Positions 9,378-18,554 are shown, counted from the stretch's first letter. The stretch is 64,000 nucleotides of DNA from Polaribacter haliotis (GCF_014784055.1 NZ_CP061813.1:1141501-1205500); one strand, 5' to 3'. Notes: a model not told the origin generated them from the letters alone. Numbers and translations: made by a program.

Positions 9378-10163
9378 TTAATTTTTGATAAATTGTTTTG
9401 ACCCAACTTTATTATCGGAAGTTATTTTAAGCGTATAAATTCCTTTATTTAAATTAGTTACATCTACATTTTTATCCTTAGAAGTAATTTTTTTCGATAA
9501 AATCATTCGCCCAACAACATCAAAAAACTCTACTTTTCCATTAAAATTTTCAGCTGGTAATTGAATATTTAACATTGTCGAAGAAGGATTAGGAAACATT
9601 TCAAAATTTAAACGTTTCGCTTCAGGTATTCCTAAAACATTTATAGTATTTGTAGAAGTTAAAACAGTTTGGTCCGAGCTATCAAAAGCACTTCCATTAC
9701 CATTTGCTGCATTTACTGCTGCATAAAATTTTATTTGTCCTTCGTCAGTCGCAGGAGAATTCCAAGTAAAAGTCCAAGATTTATTATTTGGGCTGTTATG
9801 AGTTATCGATGTATTTCCTGCATTTATAGTTCTTGTAGTACTTCCAGGAGTAAAAGTTCCTATTTTAGAATTATTGCTTTCCTTTTCTGCTGTTAATTGA
9901 AAACCATGTGCTGGCGCAGAAGAATTTGCAGTTACAGTTATTGTATATGCTGTATTAGTATCGTAACCAGTTGCAGGAATATTAGTAGAAATAGCTGCAG
10001 AAGCACCAAAATTACCTCCATTATGGCAAGAGATACAAGAACCTCCATCACCAGGAGAACCTGTAGAAGTTGCATTTACTTTTCCTCCAGCATTAGACAT
10101 TAAAACTAAAGCTATAAAAGGGATTGACAGTAAAAAGATTTTAAAAATGTAGTTTTTTTTCAT
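9378..10163 (-). CDS. Secreted choice-of-anchor V protein with CxxCH motif and T9SS tail
   Basis: The 261 residues start with a signal peptide (I-F-L-L-S-I-P-F-I-A-L-V-L-M). Next comes G-S-P-G-D-G-G-S-C-I-S-C-H-N-G-G, a CxxCH motif near residues 43-47 that looks like a covalent heme c site and is typical of the choice-of-anchor V family. A reeler-like beta domain follows (H-G-F-Q-L-T-A, W-T-F-T-W-N-S-P). The end (from F-P-N-P-S-S-T to V-G-S-K-Q-F-I-K-N) is a type A T9SS sorting domain, so the protein should be exported by T9SS and anchored at the surface. Its start is 12 bases after the stop of the OB-fold gene, so the two form an operon. Heme binding is inferred from the motif only. Confidence 0.88.
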   Translation of the reverse strand: MKKNYIFKIFLLSIPFIALVLMSNAGGKVNATSTGSPGDGGSCISCHNGGNFGASAAISTNIPATGYDTNTAYTITVTANSSAPAHGFQLTAEKESNNSKIGTFTPGSTTRTINAGNTSITHNSPNNKSWTFTWNSPATDEGQIKFYAAVNAANGNGSAFDSSDQTVLTSTNTINVLGIPEAKRLNFEMFPNPSSTMLNIQLPAENFNGKVEFFDVVGRMILSKKITSKDKNVDVTNLNKGIYTLKITSDNKVGSKQFIKN

Positions 10164-10175
10164 ATTTTCTATTAT

Positions 10176-10562
10176 TTAGTTAGTAATTGTTGTTTGATCT
10201 ATTTTAGGGTTTTCCAATAATTCATCATATCCAATACTTCTTCCTTTTACAGTAATTTTTTTTCCAATAAAAATGGCCTTAATAACCAAACTATCTGTGT
10301 AAAAAATTACTTTATCGTCCATCATAAAATTATCGGATTCTATCTCTGTTACTGTACCAGTTAACTCAATAGTTTTATCTAAAAATTTTTTAGTCGCAAT
10401 TTTTGGGCTTTCCTTATAATTTTTATAAAAATTTTCTACATTTAATTTATAGTGTGCATTTTCATTAGAAATGTTCCTATGATTTTTATACATGTAATTA
10501 TAGCCAAAAAAAACGACTACAAGTAAAACTAATAATGCTATTGATAAATATTTATGTTTCAT
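10176..10562 (-). CDS. Membrane-anchored OB-fold protein (tRNA_anti-like)
   Basis: This 128-residue protein has one N-terminal TM or signal-anchor segment (I-A-L-L-V-L-L-V-V-V-F-F-G-Y). The C-terminal half has the strand pattern of an OB fold: T-I-E-L-T-G-T-V-T-E-I, V-I-F-Y-T-D, A-I-F-I-G-K-K-I-T-V-K-G-R. This fits the tRNA_anti-like proteins seen in Bacteroidota. It leads the two-gene unit with the choice-of-anchor V gene. A role in assembling or stabilising that secreted CxxCH protein is a guess from position; the family itself has no defined function that I know of. Confidence 0.78.
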   Translation of the reverse strand: MKHKYLSIALLVLLVVVFFGYNYMYKNHRNISNENAHYKLNVENFYKNYKESPKIATKKFLDKTIELTGTVTEIESDNFMMDDKVIFYTDSLVIKAIFIGKKITVKGRSIGYDELLENPKIDQTTITN

Positions 10563-10647
10563 TTACTTAGCAATTTAATGTTTTTTTAACAATAAAATTG
10601 GTACTATTTATTTTTTATTACCTTAACAAATTAAATAATAATTTTTT

Positions 10648-11001
10648 ATGAAACTAATTTACACACTTTTTATAATTCTTTTAGCCTTTTCTAATTGCTC
10701 AAATTCCAGTACAGAAGACCTAATAGAACCAGAAAAACCAACGGATACAAGTATAACATACAATAAAGATGTTAAAAAAATTATAGACCAAAGTTGTGCT
10801 ACTAGTGGCTGCCATAATACTAGTGGAAATTCTGGTGGATTAATTTTAGAAAATTTTAATCAAGTAAAAACTGCTGTACTAAATCGAGGTTTAATTAATA
10901 GAATGGAAAGCTCTTCTGCTCCAATGCCAGCATCTGGAAACCTTCCACAAACAACTATAAATATTATTAAAAATTGGCAACAACAAGGTTTTATAGAATA
11001 A
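10648..11001 (+). CDS. Lipoprotein with cytochrome-like CX4CH motif
   Basis: This 117-residue protein has a lipoprotein signal (I-I-L-L-A-F-S-N-C, lipobox Cys17). The mature part begins with a Ser/Glu/Pro-rich linker, then Y-N-K-D-V-K-K-I-I-D-Q-S-C-A-T-S-G-C-H-N. The heme-like motif has four residues between the cysteines (C-A-T-S-G-C-H) instead of two. A distal Met is available in A-P-M-P-A-S-G. This matches the small cytochrome-c-like domains common in Bacteroidota lipoproteins. It is followed by the YceI gene after three bases, so they are co-transcribed, and it is divergent from the choice-of-anchor V unit. Heme attachment is plausible but unproven. Confidence 0.82.
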   Translation: MKLIYTLFIILLAFSNCSNSSTEDLIEPEKPTDTSITYNKDVKKIIDQSCATSGCHNTSGNSGGLILENFNQVKTAVLNRGLINRMESSSAPMPASGNLPQTTINIIKNWQQQGFIE

Positions 11002-11004
11002 ATT

Positions 11005-11547
11005 ATGCAAAAAAATATTTTAATTTTAATCGTTTTTTTTATATCATTTTCTTTTTTTTCGCAGGATAAATATTATACAAAATCTGGAGAAATAACTTTT
11101 GAATCTTCTGTGCCTTCTTTTGAAGAAGTTAAAGCTGAAAATACTAAAGTAACTGCCATTTTAAAAAATAATGGAGAAATTGCAGTATTGGCATTAACTA
11201 AAGGTTTTCGTTTTAAAATATCTCTTATGGAAGAGCATTTTAACGAAAATTATATAGAATCAGATAAATTTCCTAAAGCAAAGTTTACAGGGGAAATTAT
11301 AAATTTTGATGCTAATTCCATCAATATCGATAATAATTATCAAATTAAAGGTAATATAACTTTACATGGAATTGAGCATGAAGTTATAATTAAAGCAAAC
11401 ATAAAAAAGAGTGCAAACGTTATAACATTAGTATCCAATTTTAAATTAAAACCAGAAGATTTTAATATTAAAATTCCGAACATTGTTAGAAAAAAAATTG
11501 CACAAGAGGTAGATGTTTATCTTAATTTTCAGCTCTTAAAAAAATAA
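11005..11547 (+). CDS. Secreted YceI family lipid-binding protein
   Basis: The 180 residues start with a signal peptide (N-I-L-I-L-I-V-F-F-I-S-F-S-F-F-S-Q). The rest is an all-beta YceI-like domain: T-K-S-G-E-I-T-F-E-S near the start, then F-N-E-N-Y-I-E-S-D-K-F-P-K-A-K-F-T-G and I-K-G-N-I-T-L-H-G-I. YceI proteins form a lipocalin-like barrel that binds isoprenoid or quinone-like molecules in the periplasm. Its position directly behind a cytochrome-like lipoprotein suggests an electron-transfer or quinone-related context, which is inference. Confidence 0.9.
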   Translation: MQKNILILIVFFISFSFFSQDKYYTKSGEITFESSVPSFEEVKAENTKVTAILKNNGEIAVLALTKGFRFKISLMEEHFNENYIESDKFPKAKFTGEIINFDANSINIDNNYQIKGNITLHGIEHEVIIKANIKKSANVITLVSNFKLKPEDFNIKIPNIVRKKIAQEVDVYLNFQLLKK

Positions 11548-11609
11548 ATACTCTTTTATTTTAAATAAAATCTACTTAAAAATACTAAATTATAATTGTA
11601 TTTTTGAGT

Positions 11610-11978
11610 ATGAAAAAAATTATAGGAATTTTACTAACTGTTGTAATTTTAATTACGTTATTATATTACGCCTTTATTTATAACATTACTTTTAGTGAAG
11701 GTGTTCGTTCTGGCGAATTAATTAAAATAAGCAAAAAAGGTATTATAGTAAAAACTTGGGAAGGAGAAATTAGTCAAGGTATTTCAGGAGCACAAATTTT
11801 TGCTTTTTCAGTAGAAGACAAAAACGAAAATGTAGTCGAAAACTTAAAAAAATATCAAGGACGATATGTAAAACTAACCTATATAGAAAGATATGCCACA
11901 TTTTTCTGGTTAGGTGACACCAAGTATTTTATTACAAAAGTAGAAGAAGATCAATCTCCACATTTTAGAAGAAATTAA
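11610..11978 (+). CDS. Small membrane-anchored protein of unknown function
   Basis: This protein has 122 residues from the ATG at 11610; a TTG six bases upstream is not needed. An N-terminal TM helix (I-G-I-L-L-T-V-V-I-L-I-T-L-L-Y-Y) is followed by a beta-rich domain with F-S-E-G-V-R-S-G-E-L and T-W-E-G-E-I-S-Q. Flavobacterial homologs of this layout are often labelled 6-phosphogluconate dehydrogenase in databases, but nothing here resembles that enzyme: no Rossmann motif and far too short. TATTTTTG at 11599-11606 could be its promoter -7 box, though very close to the ATG. The thioesterase gene follows after three bases. Confidence 0.75.
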   Translation: MKKIIGILLTVVILITLLYYAFIYNITFSEGVRSGELIKISKKGIIVKTWEGEISQGISGAQIFAFSVEDKNENVVENLKKYQGRYVKLTYIERYATFFWLGDTKYFITKVEEDQSPHFRRN

Positions 11979-11981
11979 ACG

Positions 11982-12530
11982 ATGAAAAAGAAATTTAAAC
12001 ATATTAAAGAATCTCAATTAACCATTACTGAGTTAATGTTACCTTCTCATTCTAATTTTAGTGGAAAAATTCATGGTGGACATATTTTAAACCTAATGGA
12101 TCAAATTGCGTTTGCATGTGCTTCGAAACATTCCGAAAATTATTGTGTAACTGCTTCTGTAAACAAGGTAGATTTTCTAAATCCGATTGAAGTTGGTGAA
12201 TTAGTAACCTTAAAAGCCTCCATAAATTATACTGGAAGAACTTCTATGGTTGTAGGTTTACGAGTAGAATCGGAAAATATTAGGACTGGCGAAAAGAAAC
12301 ATTGTAACTCTTCTTATTTTACAATGGTTGCCAAAGATGAAGCTGGAAAAAGCGCACCAATCCCTGGAATTATTTTAACTACTAAAGATGAAATAAGACG
12401 TTTTGCAAGATCTATTACAAGACAAAATGAAGGTAGACACAGAACATCTCGTTTTAGTAGTAAAATTTTTAAAACGGACGCTTATATTCATTTATTAGAG
12501 GAAAGTAATTCTAAAATTGAGTTGAAATAA
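11982..12530 (+). CDS. Acyl-CoA thioesterase, hotdog fold (YciA-like)
   Basis: The 182 residues carry a single hotdog domain. Key features are S-N-F-S-G-K-I-H-G-G-H-I-L-N-L-M-D-Q, the hotdog helix region with its conserved His-Gly-Gly, then V-D-F-L-N-P-I-E-V-G-E-L-V and the strand G-R-T-S-M-V-V-G-L-R-V. It should hydrolyse acyl-CoA thioesters in the cytoplasm, as YciA and BFIT-type enzymes do. A C-terminal Arg-rich tail (residues 140-165) goes beyond the usual single domain. The start lies three bases after the previous stop, so both are likely on one transcript. Confidence 0.9.
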   Translation: MKKKFKHIKESQLTITELMLPSHSNFSGKIHGGHILNLMDQIAFACASKHSENYCVTASVNKVDFLNPIEVGELVTLKASINYTGRTSMVVGLRVESENIRTGEKKHCNSSYFTMVAKDEAGKSAPIPGIILTTKDEIRRFARSITRQNEGRHRTSRFSSKIFKTDAYIHLLEESNSKIELK

Positions 12531-12712
12531 TTATTTTTAAAAATTAGCTATTACTTTCAAATATAAGTATATGTTACTTTTTAAATCATTCTTATAATTT
12601 TAATTATAGACACTAAAAAAACATAATACATTCAAAGCAAACATATTGGCTTAAATAAATCTTGTATAATAATTTCAAATATTTTATTTTTAACAAAAAA
12701 TTAATATTTGTT

Positions 12713-13075
12713 ATGAAATTAATATTTGCAACAATCTTTCTTACGCTTTGTATTGCACATAAAACCAATTCTCAAATAGTTATTATCGAAGCTACATTAC
12801 AATCTCCTTGTGCTTCACTGAAAATAAAAAATCCTTATATTGAGGAATTGAATATTTTTCCAAATCCTACAAATGGAAAAATCTCTATAAAAGGTATAAA
12901 TAAGTCACTAACTTCTCAAGTAAAAATTTATGATGTTAAAGGTTCTTTAGTATTCACTAAAAAAATTAGCTACAACAATATTTTAGATGTAAGTAGACTT
13001 AATAATGGTTTTTATTTTTTGAAGTATGAAAACTCAGAAAAAAAAGTTACAAAAAAATTAATCATCCAAAAGTAA
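12713..13075 (+). CDS. Minimal secreted protein: signal peptide plus T9SS sorting domain
   Basis: The start is ATG 12713; the frame is open further up from a TTG at 12662 but the ATG gives a clean signal peptide (M-K-L-I-F-A-T-I-F-L-T-L-C-I-A). Of the 120 residues, about 25 form a short linker with one Cys (S-P-C-A-S-L), and the rest is a type A T9SS C-terminal domain: N-I-F-P-N-P-T-N-G-K-I, V-K-I-Y-D-V-K-G, L-N-N-G-F-Y-F-L-K-Y and a Lys-rich end. There is almost no passenger domain. It lies 10 bases before the giant adhesin gene and may be its partner. Function unknown. Confidence 0.8.
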   Translation: MKLIFATIFLTLCIAHKTNSQIVIIEATLQSPCASLKIKNPYIEELNIFPNPTNGKISIKGINKSLTSQVKIYDVKGSLVFTKKISYNNILDVSRLNNGFYFLKYENSEKKVTKKLIIQK

Positions 13076-13085
13076 AAATAGACTT

Positions 13086-16000
13086 ATGAAAAAAAGAAAT
13101 CTTTTACTTAATTTAGTTTTACTAATAAGTTGCTTTAATATATTGTCACAGGATGTTATAACTTGTACAAATGACACAATAAAACTTAAAACAAAGAATT
13201 ACAAATACGGCATTATAGAGTGGGAACAATCTATAGATGGAAAAAATTGGCAAAAAATAAAAGGTGAATTTGACACAACTTTTATTTTTAAACCTATAAA
13301 GACATCCTATTACAGAGCAGTAAATAAACTGCCAAATTGCGCCCCAATATACTCTTCAAAAACTTTGGTTCAAAGACCTCCTGTTGCAAATGCTGGTAGT
13401 GATAGAGCTATTAATGATAATTTTTTATTCTTATCTGGAAATACAGAAGCCAACAGTAAGGGGAATTGGACTGTATTAGATGGAACAAATGGAACTTTTG
13501 ACGATAAAACAAATGCCGAAACAAAATTTACAGGAGAAAGTGGGAATTATAAACTATTATGGAAGTTAGAAAACTCTTGCGGTTTTAGTACAGATACAGT
13601 TTCAGTAGAAATTTTAGAAAACACCTACTATGATAAAATCGTTATTGTAGATGAAACCGATAAAATTTTATCTTCCCAAAATGAAATTGAAAATGGAAAT
13701 TATACAATAGAATTTAATGACCCTGTTCCAGAAATAGATACAGAAACAATTTTAATTGGAACTACCGGTAATGGCTATTTAAGAAAAGTATCTTCAGTAA
13801 CAAAAACAGATAATACTTTTACAATGACAACGACTTTGGGGAAATTAGAAGATATTTTAATTAAAGGTGGTTTTGATTTAAGTAAAATATTAAGCTTAGA
13901 TGCTATTACTAAAAAATCTAAAACAAGTTTTAAACAACTAAGAACACTTCCTACTCGAAAAGATATTCTATCAAAAAAAGAATTAAAATCTGGAATTCAT
14001 TATTTTTTAATTGATGAGGAAGTTAAAAGTTTAAATAATAATGTCAGGAAGAAAGCCTCAAAAGAAACTGATAAAAAAACTGTTTTAGATTTTACATTAG
14101 GTGGAGATTTGGTAGACAAAGATGGTATAAAAATAAATCTGAAAGGCAATTTAAATTTTACTCCAAATTTACGAACTGAATTTAATGAAGATATTTTCAG
14201 ACCAGATTTCTCACTTCTTTTAGAAAACTCTAAACTAAAAAATACATTTACTTTTAGTTTAACTGGAGACTATGAATCTAATACGCTAAATAATTTTAAT
14301 TTATTTAGTTATACAAAAGTAGTTTATATATTGGTTAGTGGTGTTCCATTACTGATAACAACTGATATCGATTTTGAAGGAAAAATTACAGCCAACACAA
14401 AAGCGAACTTATCATTTGTACACAAATTCACGAATACAATAACTACTAACGCAAGTATATCTTATAAATCTGGTAAATGGGACAAAGAATTTAACAGCTC
14501 TACAGTTAATTCTTTAGATAATAATTTAGATATATCAGGAAATTTTATACAGAGTTTAGAAATTGGACCAAAAATTGGGTTTAAAGTTTATGATGTTGTA
14601 GGCCCTTATGTAGAGCTTAAACTAACTGAAACATTTAAAATTTGTGCTAAAAGCAATAATTTAGAGCCTATTAATTGGAATGGGAACTTTGATTTAGGAA
14701 CTAAAGTTACTGCAGGTATAGAAGCTAGGGGTTTTGGTAGAAAACTATTTGATTTTAGTGAAACTTGGGAAAATAGTGGTCTTTATAGTTTAAAATTTCC
14801 ATATAAATTAAATTATATCCAAGGCAGTAACCAACAATACATTAAAGGTACTACTTTAGTCCATTCTCCAGAGGTTAGAATAACGGATAATAAAGGAAAT
14901 CCAATTCAATTTGTTTCAGTAAAGTTTGAAACAGATCCAAACAGCTCTGATACTGTTTCTAATGAATATGTTTTAACTGATGCTGATGGTTACGCGATAA
15001 CAGATTGGACTCCAACTGTAGATAATAGTTCTCAACTTAAAGTTTCTGTGGTGGATTGTAATGATCAAAACATATCAAACTCTCCATTAATATTTAACGC
15101 AACAGAAGTAAAAGCTATTGATTGTTCTGAAACTACACTTTCTGCAAGTTACAAAATTGAGGATAATATATTAATACCTTATGCACATAGAGGTAAATCA
15201 CCTTATACATATTCTATAGATAATGTAAGTTTTTCTAATGAAAAACCAGAAATAGCTTTAGTAGATGGACGAACTTATACTATTTATGTTAAAGACAATA
15301 ATGGATGTGTAGCTTCTAAAAGTTATATAAGTATTCCTTTTTCTTGTGATGATTCTGATTTAGATCTGGAAATAAGCACTTATGGTAAAAATATTGATGT
15401 AAAAGCAACTGGGGGAAAACCTCCATATGAATACTCCACTGTTGCATTACCTGGAACTGGTTTTAAAGCTCTTGGAAACTCTAATTCTAATAATTTTACT
15501 TCAGCTACTACCTTTTATAATTTGCCATTAGGTAAACATCAAATTACAATAAAAGACGCAAATGGTTGCGAAAAAAGTAGCACAATAAATTTAGAAACAA
15601 CAAACACAGAATTATCAGCATATTTTGAGTATGAAAATGACAATGGTTTAGTAACATTTAAAAATTTATCTAATAATGCTGAATCTTATGAATGGGATTT
15701 TGGGAATGGTACTACTTCAAATGAACAAAATCCAATAATTTATTTTGAAAATTTAGGTAATTATGAAGTTTCTTTGACAATTATTGATAAAGAAAATAAA
15801 GTAGCAAATTTAAAAAGAACGATTGATATTCAGAAAAGTAATTCTCAAAAAATATTTAAAGGAAATTTAGTGCTTAGTACCCAATTTGATATAGATAATT
15901 TCAATTATAACGTAATTAAAGGTAATCTTGAAATTAATTTATTAAAAAACACAAATATTACAAACTTAAAAGGGTTGAAAAGCTTAAAAGCCGTTGAAGG

Positions 16001-17018
16001 CTTCTTAGGTATTGGAAATAGAAATAGTACTGGTTTTTCTCAGGAAAATACAACTTTAAAATCTTTAGATGGGTTAGAAAACTTAATATCAATTAATGAA
16101 GGGTTATGGTTAGGTTACTCTCAATTTGCTTTTCCAAACTCCGTACTAACATCTATTAGCGCTTTAAAAAACCTAAAAACTGTTGGAGGTATATATTTAT
16201 TTGGAAATAGTTCCTTAAAATCTATTGAAGTATTTAAAAATATTTCCTTTTTAAAGTCAGATTTAATAATATCGAATAATTCAAATCTTATCTCCTTAAA
16301 CGGTTTAAATAATATAAAAAAAATAGTTGGTCGCTTAGAAATTTCGAATAACCCTAATGTCAACTCTTTAGAACAACTAAAAAATCTGAATAATATTGGT
16401 AGTAGTTTATGGGTTATTGGAAATGGTAATATTAATTCTATTGAAGTTTTTAAAAATTTAAGTACAATAAATGGTGATTTATATTTTTCAGATATTAATA
16501 TTAAAAATCTTATAGGGCTCGAAAATATTAAATCTATTAAAGGTAAACTAATATTAACGAATAATAATTTATTAGAAAACATCGAAGATCTTAGAAACAT
16601 AGTGACAATTGGTGATTTTATAACAATTTCTAATAATAATTCTTTAACTTCCTTTAAAGGTCTTAACATAGAAAAAGTAGAAGGAAACCTATCAATTGAA
16701 GATAATTTACTTTTAACTTCCTTATCAGGTTTAGAAAACATAAAAGACATAAAAAAAGATATTATAATAAATAGTAATACTAATCTAAAAACCTTAAAAG
16801 GTTTAAGCTCATTATCAAATATTGGTGGCAAACTCTATATTGGAAGAGATTCGAGAGATAATAAAACTGGTAATCCAAAATTGACAAATTTTTGTGAAAT
16901 ATCTAATCTAATAAGAGATGGTATAATATCTATAGATGAATATTTTATAAAAAATAATCTTTATAACCCAACATATCAACAAATACAAAATAATTCTTCT
17001 GATGGTTGTAAAGGATAA
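13086..17018 (+). CDS. Giant secreted adhesin-like protein with SprB-like, PKD and LRR-like repeats
   Basis: The 1310 residues begin with a signal peptide (L-L-L-N-L-V-L-L-I-S-C-F-N-I-L-S-Q). Ig-like segments cover about 25-180, then a long beta-rich region reaches 670. Two SprB-like repeats lie near 680-838 (T-G-G-K-P-P-Y-E-Y-S, I-K-D-A-N-G-C). A PKD domain follows at about 841-918 (Y-E-W-D-F-G-N-G-T-T-S). From about 925 to 1275 a leucine-rich, receptor-L-like array repeats the pattern L-x-G-L-x-N-I-x-x-I-x-G-x-L-x-I. No T9SS type A or B tail is visible at the end, which closes with N-S-S-D-G-C-K-G. It is probably exposed at the cell surface. It is co-transcribed with the minimal T9SS protein upstream and the protease 15 bases downstream. 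Confidence 0.82.
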   Translation: MKKRNLLLNLVLLISCFNILSQDVITCTNDTIKLKTKNYKYGIIEWEQSIDGKNWQKIKGEFDTTFIFKPIKTSYYRAVNKLPNCAPIYSSKTLVQRPPVANAGSDRAINDNFLFLSGNTEANSKGNWTVLDGTNGTFDDKTNAETKFTGESGNYKLLWKLENSCGFSTDTVSVEILENTYYDKIVIVDETDKILSSQNEIENGNYTIEFNDPVPEIDTETILIGTTGNGYLRKVSSVTKTDNTFTMTTTLGKLEDILIKGGFDLSKILSLDAITKKSKTSFKQLRTLPTRKDILSKKELKSGIHYFLIDEEVKSLNNNVRKKASKETDKKTVLDFTLGGDLVDKDGIKINLKGNLNFTPNLRTEFNEDIFRPDFSLLLENSKLKNTFTFSLTGDYESNTLNNFNLFSYTKVVYILVSGVPLLITTDIDFEGKITANTKANLSFVHKFTNTITTNASISYKSGKWDKEFNSSTVNSLDNNLDISGNFIQSLEIGPKIGFKVYDVVGPYVELKLTETFKICAKSNNLEPINWNGNFDLGTKVTAGIEARGFGRKLFDFSETWENSGLYSLKFPYKLNYIQGSNQQYIKGTTLVHSPEVRITDNKGNPIQFVSVKFETDPNSSDTVSNEYVLTDADGYAITDWTPTVDNSSQLKVSVVDCNDQNISNSPLIFNATEVKAIDCSETTLSASYKIEDNILIPYAHRGKSPYTYSIDNVSFSNEKPEIALVDGRTYTIYVKDNNGCVASKSYISIPFSCDDSDLDLEISTYGKNIDVKATGGKPPYEYSTVALPGTGFKALGNSNSNNFTSATTFYNLPLGKHQITIKDANGCEKSSTINLETTNTELSAYFEYENDNGLVTFKNLSNNAESYEWDFGNGTTSNEQNPIIYFENLGNYEVSLTIIDKENKVANLKRTIDIQKSNSQKIFKGNLVLSTQFDIDNFNYNVIKGNLEINLLKNTNITNLKGLKSLKAVEGFLGIGNRNSTGFSQENTTLKSLDGLENLISINEGLWLGYSQFAFPNSVLTSISALKNLKTVGGIYLFGNSSLKSIEVFKNISFLKSDLIISNNSNLISLNGLNNIKKIVGRLEISNNPNVNSLEQLKNLNNIGSSLWVIGNGNINSIEVFKNLSTINGDLYFSDINIKNLIGLENIKSIKGKLILTNNNLLENIEDLRNIVTIGDFITISNNNSLTSFKGLNIEKVEGNLSIEDNLLLTSLSGLENIKDIKKDIIINSNTNLKTLKGLSSLSNIGGKLYIGRDSRDNKTGNPKLTNFCEISNLIRDGIISIDEYFIKNNLYNPTYQQIQNNSSDGCKG

Positions 17019-17033
17019 TTCAAAATTATTGTT

Positions 17034-18554
17034 ATGAAAAAATTATTACTCCTATTTATATTAATTCACACTTTGAGTTATTCACAAAATAAAAAAATTG
17101 AAAATTTAAGTTGTGCTACAGAATGGACTTCTGAAAACGAGATTTATTTTAAAAATGTAAAAAAAGTAAGAAAAAAACAAACCTTCAAACTTACTTCTAA
17201 TGCAAATATCCCAATAAAAGTTCATATTGTTAGAAACTCAGATGGAAGTGGTGGTATTAGTGAAACAGGTTTTAACACTATTTTAAGCGAATTAAACGCG
17301 GCTTATCTGCCAATGAAAATGTCTTTTTATTTGTGTGAAGATATTAATTACATAGATAACAGCGAATATTACACATTTGATAAAAGCGAAGAAAATGATT
17401 TAGCAAATTCTACTGAAGTAATTCAAGTAATTAATATTTACTTTGTAAATTCAATAGCGAAAAATGGAGATTCTGTTGGTGGTTATGCATATATACCTTA
17501 CTCCTACTTACCTTATAAATCTTCATTAAATAGAATATTCATAGCCAATACAAATTCTAGTACTTTAATTCATGAAATTGGTCATTTCTTCTCTTTACCT
17601 CATACACATGGTACTAGCAATTCTACACTAACAAATGAATTGGTTGATGGTTCTAACTGTTCATCTGAAGGTGATAAGTTCTGTGATACTCCAGCAGATC
17701 CAAATTTACTTAATAAAGTAAACAGCGAATGTAAATATAATGAAACTACAATAGATGCAAATGGAGATTTATACAAGCCATTAACTAATAATTATATGTC
17801 TTACAGTAGAAGTTCTTGCAAAAATTCATTTACACCAGAACAGCAATCTGCAATCGTTGAAACACTTTTAAATGAAAGAAGTTATTTAGCTTATAACAAT
17901 AATTTTTCAGTACAATTTAATGCTGAAAAATGTGATGAAGAAAATAATCTTGAACCACAAAATAATACACGCCCTTTTCCATTTTACAATTCTGATATAA
18001 ATAATATTAAAACTTGGGACTGTCTATCATCTTCTAATGATATTGACTGGATTGCAGAAATAAAAGTAAATAATATTAACTATGCAATAAAGGTAGAAAG
18101 TGCAAATAATTCTGTTGGTAGATATTTTATAGATATTGAAACCTCTAATAATGTTATAACTATAGAAACAAGACCTGGTGTAATGTTAACTGACACAAAA
18201 CTTTTTTTATACGACGGAACTAAAACTAAAATTTTAGCTGAAGATGATAATAGTGGTTTATATAATTTTTCTAAAATAGTTTATGACACATCGAATTCTT
18301 TAAATTTGATGGAAAATTACTTTTCAGAAACGGTTATTTATCCAAATCCAGCAAAAAATAGACTTTACATTAAGAAACTTCCAAAAAGTTCATTTTATCA
18401 CATTGAAATTATAAATATTTTAGGAAAGAAAAAAAGTTTAAAATTTAAAGAAGAAAATATCAAAATTAATTTAAACAACTATTCTAAAGGTTTTTACACA
18501 CTAAAAATAAAGACTGAAATTGGAATAATTACAAGAAAAATAATTATTCAATAA
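17034..18554 (+). CDS. Secreted pappalysin-like zinc metalloprotease with T9SS tail
   Basis: The 506 residues start with a signal peptide (L-L-L-L-F-I-L-I-H-T-L-S-Y-S-Q). The metzincin zinc site H-E-I-G-H-F-F-S-L-P-H starts at His180, matching HExxHxxxxxH. The Met-turn is N-Y-M-S-Y-S with Met255. Between them lie the Cys and Asp-rich segments typical of M43 pappalysin-like peptidases (C-D-T-P-A-D-P, S-E-C-K-Y). A beta domain of about 120 residues follows, and the last 75 residues are a T9SS type A domain (I-Y-P-N-P-A-K-N-R-L to T-R-K-I-I-I-Q). It should cleave extracellular proteins, possibly processing or releasing the adhesin encoded just upstream; that link is inferred from gene order. Confidence 0.92.
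   Translation: MKKLLLLFILIHTLSYSQNKKIENLSCATEWTSENEIYFKNVKKVRKKQTFKLTSNANIPIKVHIVRNSDGSGGISETGFNTILSELNAAYLPMKMSFYLCEDINYIDNSEYYTFDKSEENDLANSTEVIQVINIYFVNSIAKNGDSVGGYAYIPYSYLPYKSSLNRIFIANTNSSTLIHEIGHFFSLPHTHGTSNSTLTNELVDGSNCSSEGDKFCDTPADPNLLNKVNSECKYNETTIDANGDLYKPLTNNYMSYSRSSCKNSFTPEQQSAIVETLLNERSYLAYNNNFSVQFNAEKCDEENNLEPQNNTRPFPFYNSDINNIKTWDCLSSSNDIDWIAEIKVNNINYAIKVESANNSVGRYFIDIETSNNVITIETRPGVMLTDTKLFLYDGTKTKILAEDDNSGLYNFSKIVYDTSNSLNLMENYFSETVIYPNPAKNRLYIKKLPKSSFYHIEIINILGKKKSLKFKEENIKINLNNYSKGFYTLKIKTEIGIITRKIIIQ

Noticed and set aside
16121..16831. 236-codon minus-strand frame inside the adhesin gene
   Set aside because: The plus-strand frame has continuous domains here; the antisense frame is a by-product of the Leu/Asn-rich repeats and has low-complexity Leu/Phe/Ile content.
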